A stretch of 64,000 nucleotides of DNA, from contig NC_088778.1 in assembly GCF_954871325.1 (NCBI RefSeq), forward strand, positions 21,251,120-21,315,119, given 5' to 3'. Both the position numbers and the translations under genes were made by a program. Shown here one piece after another: positions 49,016 to 59,947 of the stretch (the first letter of the stretch is position 1; the number at the start of each line of letters is the position of its first letter). Source of the stretch: Gordionus sp. m RMFG-2023. Its lineage: Eukaryota > Nematomorpha > Gordioida > Chordodea > Parachordodidae. The notes under the pieces were generated by a model, which saw only the letters and a list, made by a program, of their open reading frames with translations, did no database searches and was not told where the DNA came from.

Positions 49016-50231
49016 CGAGGGTCTAAATATATAGAAGCGTATACAACAGTATCTTGCAAATATTGTTGTTCTCGAATTTTCTAATATTTCTTATAAAAAG
49101 GGCTGTAAATTTTTCTAAATTTAATCGGCATCTAATCTATATGTCTTAAAATAACAAACATAATTGTTCTGATTGTAATCTTAATGTTGTTATTTTTAAA
49201 GGAACTAATAAACTGGTAAGGTCCTTTATTTGGCACCAATCATCTTCCGACAAAATGATTTCACATTGTCCTATAATAAAATTATTACAGAAATCTTTCA
49301 AACTTAATAATCGTTCTAGCATCTTACAAATTGAGGACCAACTTGTTGTGCAATCATTTAAATTAAAATATTATTACATGTATTACAAAATAATTCACTT
49401 TCAAAATAATCAACGTATTTCTACAACATAGCATATTAATAAATATACATAATAAAATATTATTAAACTGGAAAATAATTTATGAAATCAATCTCTAAAT
49501 AAAATGGAAGTCCAGGAAGAAAATTGAAAGAAAAACGCGAAGATAAAATAAATGATTCCACAAAAAAAGTAAATAAAATTTTAAAAAATTTATATTATTT
49601 TTAAAATTTTTTATGACATCTAGAACCCTTGGACCCTCCACTTTTAAAAAGGGTCCGGGTTCGGATTCAGCTAAAATAGAAGGGTTCAGGGTCCGGGTTC
49701 ACATCTTTGATAAAATTAGAAAGGAACACCCAAAGTTTTATTTATTTTAAATATTTTTAAATAAAAACACCAATTTTATTATTTAAATAAAAAATTTTTT
49801 TAAATATGGTATCTGAATTATGGAAATATTTTATTTAAAAAAATCTAACATAATACAATTTTATATATTAAATATTACAATTTATAATTCATACCAACTG
49901 GATATATTTTTAAAAATATTTATTTTGTCTATTATAAAATTTTTAAATTATTGTAGAAATAAAAAAATAAAATTAAATGCATAATTCGATTTTTTATAAA
50001 AAATATTGATTTATTAATTACATTTGGTTCAAAGTTAATATAAATATCGGATCGATACCGATATCGGATCGGTAAAAAAAATATGTGGATCGGCACAGTC
50101 CTAATAAATTGATGATTGTAAATGTTTATTTAAGGTTCAAATATTAATATAATTTTTAATTAATAATTATGTATAAAAAGTTTTTTTTTACTTATGTTAA
50201 AACAGTTGAAAATTAGACTAGATAGTTTATG

Positions 50232-50625
50232 CGGTGGCGTAGCTACGGGGGTGGTTTTCGGGTTTGGACCCCTCCCAGAGCAAATTTTTTTTTTAGATTA
50301 TACATTCAAAGGACTTAAAAGTGACTTTGTATCAAATAAATACCATTAATATTTATATTTTTCTGGTTTTGATGTTTGAGAAAGGATATTATATTACTAT
50401 TGAAATTATTCTGGGTAGTATTATTACAAAGTAATTGAGAATAAAAATTATAATAACATATTATTCATGCATTTAAAAAAATATTTATTATATATTGTCG
50501 AAGATGTGGTTATGATTTTTAAGATAAACCCGGCCGAATGCCGGTTAAAGGGGGCCTGGGGGCGAAGCCCCCAGGATTTTATATGTATGGACCCCCTCTA
50601 AGGAAAATTCCTAGCTACGCCATTG
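50232..50625. mobile_element. hAT MITE (GGCGTAGCTA family) with perfect 8-bp duplication, 394 bp
   Basis: Left CGGTGGCGTAGCTACGGGGG and right TCCTAGCTACGCCATTG are inverted. AGTTTATG flanks both sides exactly (50224-50231; 50626-50633). A GGGGGC...GCCCCC hairpin and CCGGCCGAATGCCGG lie near the right end. A half copy is at 22090-22215, and lone ends of similar type occur at 24269 and 36880. Confidence 0.93.
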
Positions 50626-51379
50626 AGTTTATGTGACCTCAAGATCTAAAAAACTGTTACAACTAATGGACTACTGAACAATGCCAAAATTAATTTAACA
50701 CATATTTATATATACTTTACCTAAAAATATTAAACTACTAAAGGATCCAGCCAAAGGGAATAAAATTTTAAAAAATGGTTCAAGTTGGGAGAAAATAACG
50801 AAACACTGACTTAAAATAACACGATTAACATCTTCTAAAATATCATCTTTAAGATTCCCACACAATTTCAGATAAAATGCACTTTCTATGCTTACCTAAA
50901 ATAAATAGCTAATTTTATAATATATTATAATGATTGTACTTGTGTCGCTGGTACACTTAAGACAATTCTAGATAGGATATATAGTTCTAGATTTATTTTA
51001 AAAAATTAATATATTTGCATTCTTATTTATTCTCAACCAGTGAGAACTCTACGATTAAAGATTTAATAGTTTGTGGTTCCTCCTTTTTATCTGATATTTC
51101 TCTATCTAAAAGTACATTATCAAAAGTCATCAATTGTGTTATCATTATTATCAATACACTCAGTAGAATGGTAGTAGCTTCCAATATGTTGTAAAAAATG
51201 GAGTGTTGCTTATTATGCCATAACTCCATAAGATAATCTTTAGCCATCTATTTTTGTTCAATACTCAATAGAACTTGATAACAAGGATCTAAATTTTGCA
51301 ATATTTCATATGAATTAGTTAACTGGCATGACTAAAATACATGCCCTCGAAAACTAAGCACCCTTATCAAAAAAACGCT

Positions 51380-52450
51380 TATCTAATTATATTAATATAG
51401 AATCGTGTTTAGTTTATCAAGATGGTTTATAGAAAATGTTTTTCTTTTTATTTAAAAAAAACTTGAAACATAATAAATTTTTTAATTAGAATAAGCGCTC
51501 TCAATTGCGCTATTTTTAAAAAATTAACGTAGAATATATTTAGCTCATTAAAAGAATTCAGAAAATATTAATATTACATTTTTTTTATAACTTAGTGGGC
51601 TATTAAAGGCTTCTTTTTTTTTTAGCAAACTACGCATCCCTACGCGACCCTATTAAAAAGGTTTTATTTTAAAAATATAAAATTCTGTTTAGCTCTTCGA
51701 GGAGAATCAGAGAATAATAGTATTATTATTTTTTTGACTAAACTACACGCTAATATGCGACCCCTATTAAAAAGACTTACATTTAAAAAAATAAATATAT
51801 AATGGTGTTTAGCTTATTGAGATGATATAGAAAATGTTATTTCCAATTTTTAAAAAACTGGTAAATTTGTAATATATAAAAAAACATTTTAGATAACTAA
51901 AATACGATTCTCAGACAAATTCCTACATGCTCTCGATAAATTTAAGCTATTTTTATAAATTGAATGCATAATCTGTTTAGCTCTTCGAAGAGATTCAGAA
52001 AATGGTATTATATTAAAAAAATTTAAAATTTTAATTATCGGGAATTTTTTTTTCCCTAAACTAGGCGCTTCTATTAAAAAGACTTCAATTAAAAAAATAT
52101 ATATAGAATCGTGTTTAGCGTATTGAGATGACATAGAAAATATTATTTTCAAATTTAAAATAATATAGAAATTAGTAAAATATCAAAAAACACTTTTTGA
52201 CAATAAATGTAGATATAGCAGAGATTCAGAAAATGGTAATAATAATTTTTCCTTAAAAAATTTTAATAGAAAATAATTTTTTTTGACAAAACTACACGCT
52301 CCGACGCGCGCTCTATTAAAAGGACTTAAATTTAAAAAAATAAATATAGAATCGTGTTTAGTTTATCGAGATGATATAGAAAATATTATTTTCAATTTAA
52401 AAAACTGTAAAAAAAACAATTTTTGGATGACTACATTTAAAATTTGCAGG
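51380..52450. repeat. Satellite-like array in hAT E with two alternating unit types
   Basis: One unit type carries GTGTTTAG(T/C)TTATCGAGAT then GATATAGAAAAT (near 51410, 51805, 52110, 52355). The other carries CTGTTTAGCTCTTCGA then GATTCAGAAAATGGTA (near 51690, 51968, 52215). They alternate at 150-300 bp steps, joined by CTACACGCTNNNACGCG and TATTAAAAAGACTT words. An inverted unit lies at 53480-53620 (TCTTGATAAGCTAAACACAA), so the array resembles expanded subterminal repeats of the transposon. Confidence 0.75.
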
Positions 52451-52583
52451 AGCTAATAATTTCTGATATTTTACACATACTCATAAAAAAATTATAATTT
52501 ATTTATATATTAGGATGTTTAAAATAAAAGTAGTGTTTTACAATCTTTATAAAAGAATGTTTTTTTAAAAGGTTAATAATACT

Positions 52584-52842
52584 CATAGACCTGCAGGCCT
52601 GACCCGTGAAATATACCCGGGCCAAAACCCAAATATTTGAAATAGCCATTATTAGCTATAAAAATCAAAAATAAATATAATATATTTTAAAAAATCTGGG
52701 CCGGACCAGATATTTGAAATCTCCATTATTAGCTATAAAAATCAAAAATAAATATAATGTATTTTAAAAAAATGTCGGGCCAAGCGGTTTTTGAAAGCCG
52801 ACCAGGGCCTGGCCATGCAAATGGTACCTATGCAGGTCTCTG
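52584..52842. mobile_element. hAT MITE of the GGGCC-rich family, 259 bp
   Basis: The ends are CATAGACCTGCAGGCC and GCAGGTCTCTG. The flanks ATAATACT and ATAATATT agree at 7 of 8 positions. Inside, ATTAGCTATAAAAATCAAAA is repeated twice, between CGGGCC-type blocks. The right end GCAAATGGTACCTATGCAGG is nearly identical to that of 11645-11889. Confidence 0.9.
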
Positions 52843-53003
52843 ATAATATTACCAAGCATATTGCAATTTTCTTCCAATTTGCTAAGCATAGACCTATTTT
52901 TTAAAAATAAATTCAATTTTTTAAATATATTTAATTACTGGAATCATGCGGTCACCCCACCCCCAAGACAGAACCACAAAGTTGGCCTAAGAAAAAAATT
53001 AGT

Positions 53004-53068
53004 TACTGGATTCGAACTCAGAACTATGGGATTGGCAAGTCACGTTTATATAGACTAGCCCACAGACG
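53004..53068 (-). other. tRNA-like sequence (SINE head or tRNA pseudogene)
   Basis: On the minus strand a pol III B box, GAGTTCGAATCC (53008-53019), lies about 40 nt after an A-box-like GGGCTAGTCTATAT (53052-53065), the spacing of a tRNA. The T arm CTGAG/TTCGAATC is slightly mispaired and the anticodon stem does not form, so it is not a working tRNA. No A-rich tail was found to prove a SINE. Confidence 0.5.
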
Positions 53069-53718
53069 CTTTACAAAAACTGAACTTTTAAATTAAAAAT
53101 ATAAACAAATGAGGCAGTTTCGATTCAAATAAATAAAATACTCGTTTTTAACACTGTATCTGGTAGTAACAAATCTAGGTTATTAATTTAAACTGAAAAT
53201 TTAATTTTGAGTTTTCTTTGAGAAAATTATGCTAAAAAATATTAAAATTTAACAAAAAATATTACAAACTCCTGAAAATTTTCTATATATGTGGTTCAAT
53301 TAAGTTGAGGATTCGCTTTTTTAAAAACTTGGTACATATATAAGGCTTTGATAGATTTATAGCATGATTTGAAAAAATTATTAACAATAAATCCTAAGAT
53401 GAGCTAAACATGATTCTGCATTCTTTCTTTAAAAATAGTGCATAATTATCAAGGTTGCCTTGTACCTTGTCGGGGATACACATTTTAGTCATCCAAAAAG
53501 TGTTTTTTGATAATTTTTACTAATTTATCAATTTTTTTGAAAATTAAAAAAACATTTTCTAAATCATCTTGATAAGCTAAACACAATTCTATACCAGTAT
53601 TAATAAATTAACTCTTTCTTGATAGATGGTTTGTAGGAGCATAGATTCTGAAGGCATGGATTTTGCTCATGTGATTCAGCAAAAATATGACGATTCAGGG
53701 TCCCAGTTCACATGCCTG

Positions 53719-54555
53719 GTATAATCTAGGTCTATTCAAGAATTGAATATTATTCATTTCAAATCATTTGATTTGAATAATTTTAATGAATATTCTATTT
53801 GATCAAATATTTGAATTATTCAGAATAATAAATGTTTTCTTCTAAAATTTAATCATTTGCCATTCATTTCCTGAAAACCTATCAATCTAATGGGTAATAT
53901 GATTAACAAATTAAACATAGTTGAAACTAATTTGTTGTCATAAATCTCATGTCTTATAAAGAAGAAACAATTAGAAGAACTTTTTGCCTTGAAAATTGGC
54001 TTGGAATTATAAACAAAGTAGCATACATTTTAATTTCACTAATAACTGATCACATGTTCTTTATAATTATGTTATTATAATAATTTTTCTTGTTTAAAAT
54101 TAGATATACAATAAAAAATATTAAAAATTTTGCCGATAATTTTATATTTAAAAAAAAAATAAAGTATAGTTTCATTTTACATAAAATTTAATATATACAA
54201 ATTGCCAATTGAAAATATTTTACAGTTTTGGACCAAACCAAATCCTGGGTTATGGACTCTTCATTTTCCAATCCATACCAAACTTGAACTTAAAATGGCC
54301 ATGTGTTTCATTATGGTATTGTATAGATTAATGAATACTCTTTGTATATTTGTAGACATTATGAATCAATGTGTAATGATTAGACTTAGAATTAATTTAC
54401 TAATCGTCTTTATTGAATCATATAACTTACAATATCTAATCAAATTTTTATAATTAATGTATGAAGTCACATATTAAATGCACATATGAATAGTTATAAA
54501 ATAGCATCATTTAAAACTTATATCATGTTGTTAATAGGGAGAAAGCAACAAATTA
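53719..54555. other. AT-rich spacer, no gene seen
   Basis: 53745-53850 is rich in ATTCAAAT/ATTTGAAT words and could be a hAT subterminal region. The open stretch 54202-54453 is not protein-like. The last part is presumably 3' untranslated sequence of the ATP synthase gene. Confidence 0.35.
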
Positions 54556-55123
54556 TTAAAATGCAAATAATATGAGAAAAGCCATCATAAGGCAAAAAAG
54601 GCCCATAGCTTCTGAAAGAGCAAATCCTAAAATAGCATATGAAAAAAGTTGTTGTTTAAGGGAAGGATTCCTTGCATAGCCTATGATTAGGCTGCCAAAT
54701 ACACTCCCAATACCAGCACCTTAATATGAATTAAGTTATGTTATTATTATAAGTAAGATAATACCAGAGCCTGCAACTCCAACTGTTGCAGCACCTGCAC
54801 CAATAAATTTTGCTGCCGAATCAATATCATTTGTGGTAGGACTGCTATGAAATTGGTGTGATATCTCCTATTAGATGGATATCAATATAGTTTATTTAAT
54901 TATGCAATACTTTATTCGTAGATATATTTAATATGCCATTATTTTTAAAGGTCAGAGTTGATAAAAGCTGTAAAGCATAAGGGCTTGCGAAACTATGAGA
55001 ATATTTTATATTCTTCGAGCATATATTTATTAAGCTAATCATAGGCTATTAAAAAAGATATTAAAATTTAAAAAGTGATTATACTTTCTTGGGGATTAGA
55101 TATAATGAGGCCATGTTATACAT
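54556..55123 (-). CDS. ATP synthase F0 subunit c (lipid-binding protein), mitochondrial, four exons
   Basis: Subunit c forms the proton-carrying rotor ring of mitochondrial ATP synthase. Exons on the minus strand are 55123-55085, 55045-54911, 54867-54765 and 54719-54556, totalling 441 nt (146 residues). Introns are 39, 43 and 45 bp, all GT...AG and phase-consistent. Residues 1-71 are an Arg-poor but Lys/Ser-rich targeting presequence ([13 protein letters not shown], then a long second exon). The mature protein starts near [20 protein letters not shown]. The first helix continues [20 protein letters not shown], the loop is ARNPSLKQQ, and the second helix [19 protein letters not shown] carries the proton-binding glutamate in ALSEA. 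It ends ILFAF. Length and sequence match animal ATP5MC proteins closely. The ATG at 55123 was chosen because it reads through to exon 2 in frame; the next ATG, at 55114, is also possible. The gene looks intact. Confidence 0.96.
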
Positions 55124-55291
55124 TACTAAATCAGATGTAGAAAAATGTGGATATGACACCAAATTAAACGTATTTTATTTTAAATCTAAAATAAATATTT
55201 TGAAATATTCCTATATATAAATCAGCAAATGTATAAATGAAAGATGATATATCATGTTAAAACAGACATATAACAATTATAATATAAAGTA

Positions 55292-55370
55292 TTAGGAAAT
55301 CATAATATTAGGTTTAGGTGGCAGACTTATAGCTTCTGGTAAAAAATCTATAATATTTTGAACTCTTTCT
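55292..55370 (-). CDS. Possible terminal exon of an unknown upstream gene
   Basis: After an acceptor ATTATAG the minus strand reads ERVQNIIDFLPEAISLPPKP then NIMIS and stop. A preceding stretch of 44 bp has intron form (GTAAATTG...ATTATAG), matching the local intron size. No further exon was identified and no family recognised. It ends about 170 bp before the ATP synthase start, on the same strand. Confidence 0.25.
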
Positions 55371-55702
55371 CTATAATATTATACAATTTATTATATAATA
55401 ACATAACAATTTACAGCACATTTATAATTTATAAAAATAATAATTACTAATAAATAATAAATTACATTTCAAGTCTTTAAAGAAATCGTTGGTTTATTCA
55501 ATGACATATGAGTTAATTACAGTTACTAACAATTCATATATTTACGGAATAATAAATTGTTATCATAATAATTATAATAATTTACATTGTACTTATAACG
55601 CAGGTGTCGACTACATTGCGGTTGTGGACTCTCACCCCCAATTGAAAATTTATGTTGTTAAATTATAGGATCAGCTCAACTTAGTCAAGTACAATCTCAA
55701 AC

Positions 55703-56542
55703 CAGGGACATCACTAGCCTTTAAAATCTCAGGAGGCCCATATAGAAAACTTTCACGGAGAGCTAAGCCCTTCTTACTCTCTATTTTGCGGGCCTTCACA
55801 CGGGTTTTATATTTATATATTTTACTTTATATTGAAATTTGCAAACTCTAAACAATTATTCTGAATTTCATATTTTGTCATTATTATGAATATAAATAGT
55901 GGAAGTAAAACAATAAGACATTTCTAAGGATAATATTTTTTAATACAAAATATTTATCCATTTATTTCAATATTAAATATTTTCGATCGCGGATATAAAA
56001 AAGAAATTTTATCTAAAGAATTACAAATGAGGTTAACTACAATTGATGGTTTTTAAAAATCACACAAGGCAATCTTAGCAACCTACATTGACAAAAGTCA
56101 TTAAAATAATATAACGTTGTTTTACCATTTTAGGCAATGTTTTATAGTTAACTAATAAGGAAAAATTTGTAGGCCTAACCAAATCAATAATTCTTGAAGA
56201 AGAGAATATAAACGACTAATCCAAAACATAAAACTATATGGTGATTAGAGCTTTCTTTTAGATGCCAATAATGGAAGCTAGATAATTAATCGAGAAAAAT
56301 ATTGTGAGAAATAAATTTCTAAAAGATTAATGCTAAATTTTAAGATATTTAGGTATTATGATTGAAATTCTAACTTTAAGACAGAATTTGATTGTGCAAG
56401 CATTTAAATAATAAAATAAATATATATATAATATTTGATAGAATTAAATCATGCAGGAGGCTATTATTAATATTTATTTTTAGTTTAGGGGGATATTAAC
56501 TAGCCGGAAAATTTTTTTTGCTTCAGAGGGCTCGTTCCCCTG
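55703..56542 (-). mobile_element. R1 dispersed repeat, end-to-end copy with internal deletion (840 bp)
   Basis: In reverse orientation to 33100-34929, it starts CAGGGACATCACTAGCC and ends GGGCTCGTTCCCCTG, so both R1 termini are present. 55830-56340 matches the central block (AATGTTTTATAG, GAAGAGAATATAAACGACTA, ATTTCTAAAAGATTA). The middle is shortened. No duplication of flanking bases abuts the ends (TCTCAAAC versus TGCCCCCC). No protein recognised. Confidence 0.8.
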
Positions 56543-57949
56543 TGCCCCCCCCCACACTAACGACGCTTCAAGTCCGATGAAATATTTCTAGATTACTTTT
56601 ATCTCTTTATTTAAATAGCACTGTTATTGAGAATGTATTTCCATTATTTGATTAATAAAGAAAGCCAATAAATTTTCTTCAAATCCTCTATCTTTATGAT
56701 ATTTAAATCTATTTTTAAGGATTTTGATAGTCTTTTATCTTTTATGTCTATTTTGAATCAGAAAATTTAAAAAAATTTTGAAATGCAAAAATATTTAGCG
56801 TGTGATCGATAAAATCGCTTCTATATTTAGGATATTTACAGAATTAGTAATCATAATAATGATGATAATTTATTGAATAATTGTTTTGCCTCGTTGAATA
56901 TTTTTCATGTAATCATGACTCCTCCATGGTTTTTAAGATATGAATTTATGATATCTCAAAAAGATTTCTTTATATACTCGATAAAAAAATCTTTTCACCT
57001 ATAATATTAATATTACTAATTTATTATCTAAAATATTGTGTGAACAGCAATACTGACTAACGAGAGTTCTGGTGTTCAGACAATGTGTGTGTATATTTTT
57101 TGAATACAAGGCCTAAACCAAAATATATTTTGTTGAGTAACAACAACTATTTATATCCTTGAGAGTGGTTCAAATTTAAAACACTATATTTTATTGATTA
57201 TAGCTTCCATGAATTTTCAAATTTTATCCAATATTAATATATATAAAATTTGGCAAAGTTTTTTGCCAAGGAAGGCCCAAAAAATTATTTGACAAATGGG
57301 CCTGGTCGGGTATTGCACAGCCCACCACTGACATGAATATACATTTTTTATATCGATTACATTAAATCTGAAAATGGCTTTATATGCGCAAATATAAAAA
57401 TATTTTTAAATGCATTTTATACATTAGTATCTGCAATATGATTTAATAATTTAATCTTGCTAGATAAGGGTTTTGTAGGACAACAAACTTGTTTAATATA
57501 TTTAATCATTTTTGAAATATATTATATATTTTAGCCTTGTAATTATTCTTTATTTCAATTGGTTTTCATCTTTCTTGGTGTGTTATATTCAATAAATGTT
57601 TTTTTGTAAATTAACATAATTATTAAAAATATTCGCTGAATCATCAATAGAATAAAAAATATTAATAATGGAAAGAGCATATTATGGCGAGTTTTTCCCA
57701 AAAAAGGTATCGATCCATGCATTCATTTGAAGGATCTGCATAGTATATTTTCTAAATGGGCAATTAACCTTTCTTTTAGCAACAAATTTTGTGGCAGATG
57801 AAAAAAGGCCAATTGAGCTAAAATTTTGGGTGAATTATTGATGCCAATATATTATTGTCATCATATAGTAAAGGAAATCTATAATTTTTATTATATGCAT
57901 ATGTTATGATCTTCACAAATAATAAAAATTGTATTTATAAAAGAATTAA
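56543..57949. other. AT-rich DNA, no gene seen
   Basis: 57270-57345 (AAGGCCCAAAAAATT, GGGCCTGGTCGGG, ATTGCACAGCCC) is a GGGCC-type hAT fragment. Elsewhere no frame or terminal repeat was recognised. Confidence 0.35.
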
Positions 57950-58170
57950 TTACTTCTAAATACCTCTTTAGGTTTAAACTGCTAATCTTTGAAGAAGATA
58001 TTTTGTTTTTGCATAAAGAGCATTTTGCATAGATCATTGTATGGTTACTTCCATCCGTTTCACATAAAGTAAAATATTTACGTAAATTATGAAATGGTCA
58101 TTTTCATCTGCTGTCACATCAATAGAAGTAGATGTATCATCTTCTAAATCTATAATGGAGTTATTAAAAC
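57950..58170 (-). pseudogene. BED-type zinc-finger fragment of a hAT-like transposase
   Basis: The minus strand reads DLEDDTSTSIDVTADENDH, an acidic leader, then in another frame YAKCSLCKNKISSSKISSLN followed by LKRYLE, a BED-like finger resembling those at 46440 and 14330. A frame change and the loss of the final His show decay. It ends just left of the MITE at 58184. Confidence 0.5.
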
Positions 58171-58183
58171 CTAGAATTTATAT

Positions 58184-58946
58184 CAGAGACCTACAGGCGT
58201 GGCCCTAAACCCGGCCCGGGAACCAGGGCCGGGCCGTATTTTAAATTTTTAAAATATTCCCTGGCCGGGCCCTGAAAATTTTTTTTTCAAAAACCTGGGC
58301 CGGGCCAATTTTTTTTTTAAAATACCCGGGCCGGGCCGTGTTTTTTTTTAAAATTTATACAACATGAATTATTATATTCGTCAATTAGATATGGTTATAA
58401 TGATTATATATAGTAATGATTAATATAATGTTTGGTGAAAGTTAACACTAGCTAACACTCATAGTATCTATTATATAATAAAATTATAGTTTTCCTGCCA
58501 TGGAATAAATACGCAAAGGATTAAATACATTATTATATAATATATAATATATATTATATTTTTTATTAATTAAAATATCATTTTTATTTTTTTTATAAAT
58601 ACATAGTATATTCTCAAAATATTATTTACACAAATTTTATATAGTATCAATTTGTAATATAATAAATATCTGTTTAGATTAAAAAAAATTAAAATAATAT
58701 ACTTGCTTATTAAATTGATAATACTCGCCGAAAAATATGATAAAATACGAAATAATCAATTTTTTGTATATACCAGGTCGAATATAATTTAAAAAATTCC
58801 TAGCCGGGCCTAAAAAAATTTTTTTTAAATATCCGGGCCGGGTAGGGCCTAAAATTTTTAAACCAGGACCGGGCTGGACCGTAAAAAATTTTTAAAAAAA
58901 AAATCCGGGCCGGGACGAAAATTTTTGTTACCTCTGCAGGTCTCTG
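58184..58946. mobile_element. hAT element of the GGGCC-rich family, 763 bp, perfect 8-bp duplication
   Basis: The termini CAGAGACCTACAGGCGTGGC and CTCTGCAGGTCTCTG are inverted, and ATTTATAT flanks both sides exactly (58176-58183; 58947-58954). Each end carries five or more copies of a unit combining CCCGGGCCGGGCC with a T/A run. The AT-rich centre has no coding frame. It is the longest member of the family here and the best-preserved by its target site. Confidence 0.93.
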
Positions 58947-59119
58947 ATTTATATTATAATATAATTAATAAATAAATATAACTTGTTCTTACAAAAAATT
59001 TGGGAAATTGTTGAAATATAAAATCTGGGGGGTTGATAAAATATCATATAGATATATTTTTAAAATAATATTTAAATTTAATTTTTAAAATTTTATTTTA
59101 TTTATTGCTTTTTAAGTAA

Positions 59120-59277
59120 AAAAATAATTTTTAAAAGGATCAGGATCGAATATTTAAAAAAAATGATCTCGATCACGATCCACAATTTAAGGTCAGGATC
59201 ATAAATCCGAGAAGATTGACAAATTTAGGATCGAATCCAGGATCGGTGATCTTTTGATTCGATCCTTTAACAACTCT
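59120..59277. mobile_element. Right end of a hAT element (AACAACTCTG terminus)
   Basis: The end TTTAACAACTCTG is identical to that of the inner hAT at 48611, and GGATC-type palindromes (GATCTCGATCACGATCC, GATCGGTGATC) fill the subterminal region. The left end was not found. Confidence 0.55.
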
Positions 59278-59947
59278 GTGTATTAATATATATATATATA
59301 TATTGTATTTTGTTAATTTGTTTTTAAGCCACAATTTATTGTAATAGATTAAATAAACGATTTTGTAAAAGTATATATGGATATATTTTCTTATTTTATA
59401 CATAACATAAATATATAGAATTTGATAAACACCACATTTAGCGACGATTATTTTTTAAAAACAGAGAAACGTATTAAATAAAAAGGTTAAAATTATACTT
59501 ACCAAACGAAGACTTGAAGAAGATATTTATGAAGAAAAACTAAGAAACATTAACTTCTACCTCAATTCCATATTCCAGAATTCGTCAAAATAAAAGTGAA
59601 TATTCAAGACTTTATATGTATATAATATAGACTCATCTTCAAAGTAAAAAAAAATATAGTTGATCAAAATAAAAAAAAGATTTGTTATTAACATACATAT
59701 ATACTGAGAATTTAATTAAAATATAATTTAAACTACTCAGATGATTGAGCATAAATTATTTAACCTTACTTGATAGTTTAGAGAAAATATTTAAGAATAT
59801 TTCTAGTATTTTCCTACATCGCAATAAATTTTAAACTTTAGAGGCGGTTATTATCGATTTTTCGATCAAACTGCAAAGTATATGCTCTTTATGTAATTTT
59901 AAATCGCCGGTTGATGAACTTTAAGAGATATTATCTTAGGAGTAAGT
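59278..59947. other. AT-rich DNA upstream of gypsy element B
   Basis: This may hold the decayed 5' LTR and leader of the gypsy element beginning near 59948, but its partner LTR would lie beyond the window, so this cannot be checked here. A TA microsatellite is at 59281-59305. Confidence 0.35.

Larger units (their letters stand above)
45678..49709 (-). mobile_element. Middle hAT element (CAGGAATGTGAACCC), interrupted by the inner hAT
   Basis: The termini CAGGAATGTGAACCC (45678) and, reversed, CAAAGATGTGAACCC (ending 49709) are inverted, with GGGTCCGGGTTC subterminal repeats at both ends. The 8-bp flank is not clearly duplicated. The minus strand encodes the end of a hAT transposase: FWEENSSIYTELYIL at 48690-48740 and, on the far side of the inner element, RGNLKDDILEDIMILLEQN (45900-45955). 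The transposase C-terminus is thus split by the inner hAT at a GTAGAACG site. Confidence 0.8.
45388..50103. mobile_element. Outer hAT element (TAGGGCTGTGCC), host of two nested hATs
   Basis: Left terminus TAGGGCTGTGCC (45388) and right terminus GGCACAGTCCTA (50103) are inverted. Flanks AAAAATTG and ATAAATTG agree at 7 of 8 positions, a hAT-type target duplication. Subterminal GATCGG and ATATCGG repeats line both ends (45410-45510; 50040-50095). Its own sequence is 45388-45677 plus 49710-50103, about 690 bp, with no transposase, so it was non-autonomous. Confidence 0.88.
50790..53718 (-). mobile_element. hAT element E, relative of the middle hAT
   Basis: The right terminus, reversed, is CAGGCATGTGAACTGGGACC (ending 53718), matching the middle hAT's CAGGAATGTGAACCC. 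On the minus strand 50800-50880 reads GNLKDDILEDV and 51023-51247 reads MAKDYLMELWHNKQ, as in the middle element. The left terminus is missing or decayed. Inside lie a long repeat array (51380-52450), an inserted MITE (52584-52842) and a tRNA-like piece (53004-53068). The transposase is broken. Confidence 0.7.

Noticed and set aside
53004-53068. Functional tRNA gene
   Set aside because: The anticodon stem does not pair and the T stem is weak, although both pol III boxes are present.
54202-54453. 83-codon plus-strand open frame near the ATP synthase gene
   Set aside because: Hydrophobic low-complexity composition, a non-ATG start and no family likeness.
55703-56542. R1 as a hAT with an 8-bp duplication
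   Set aside because: Flanks of both end-to-end copies (33100 and 55703) fail to match over 8 bp, so the class was left open.
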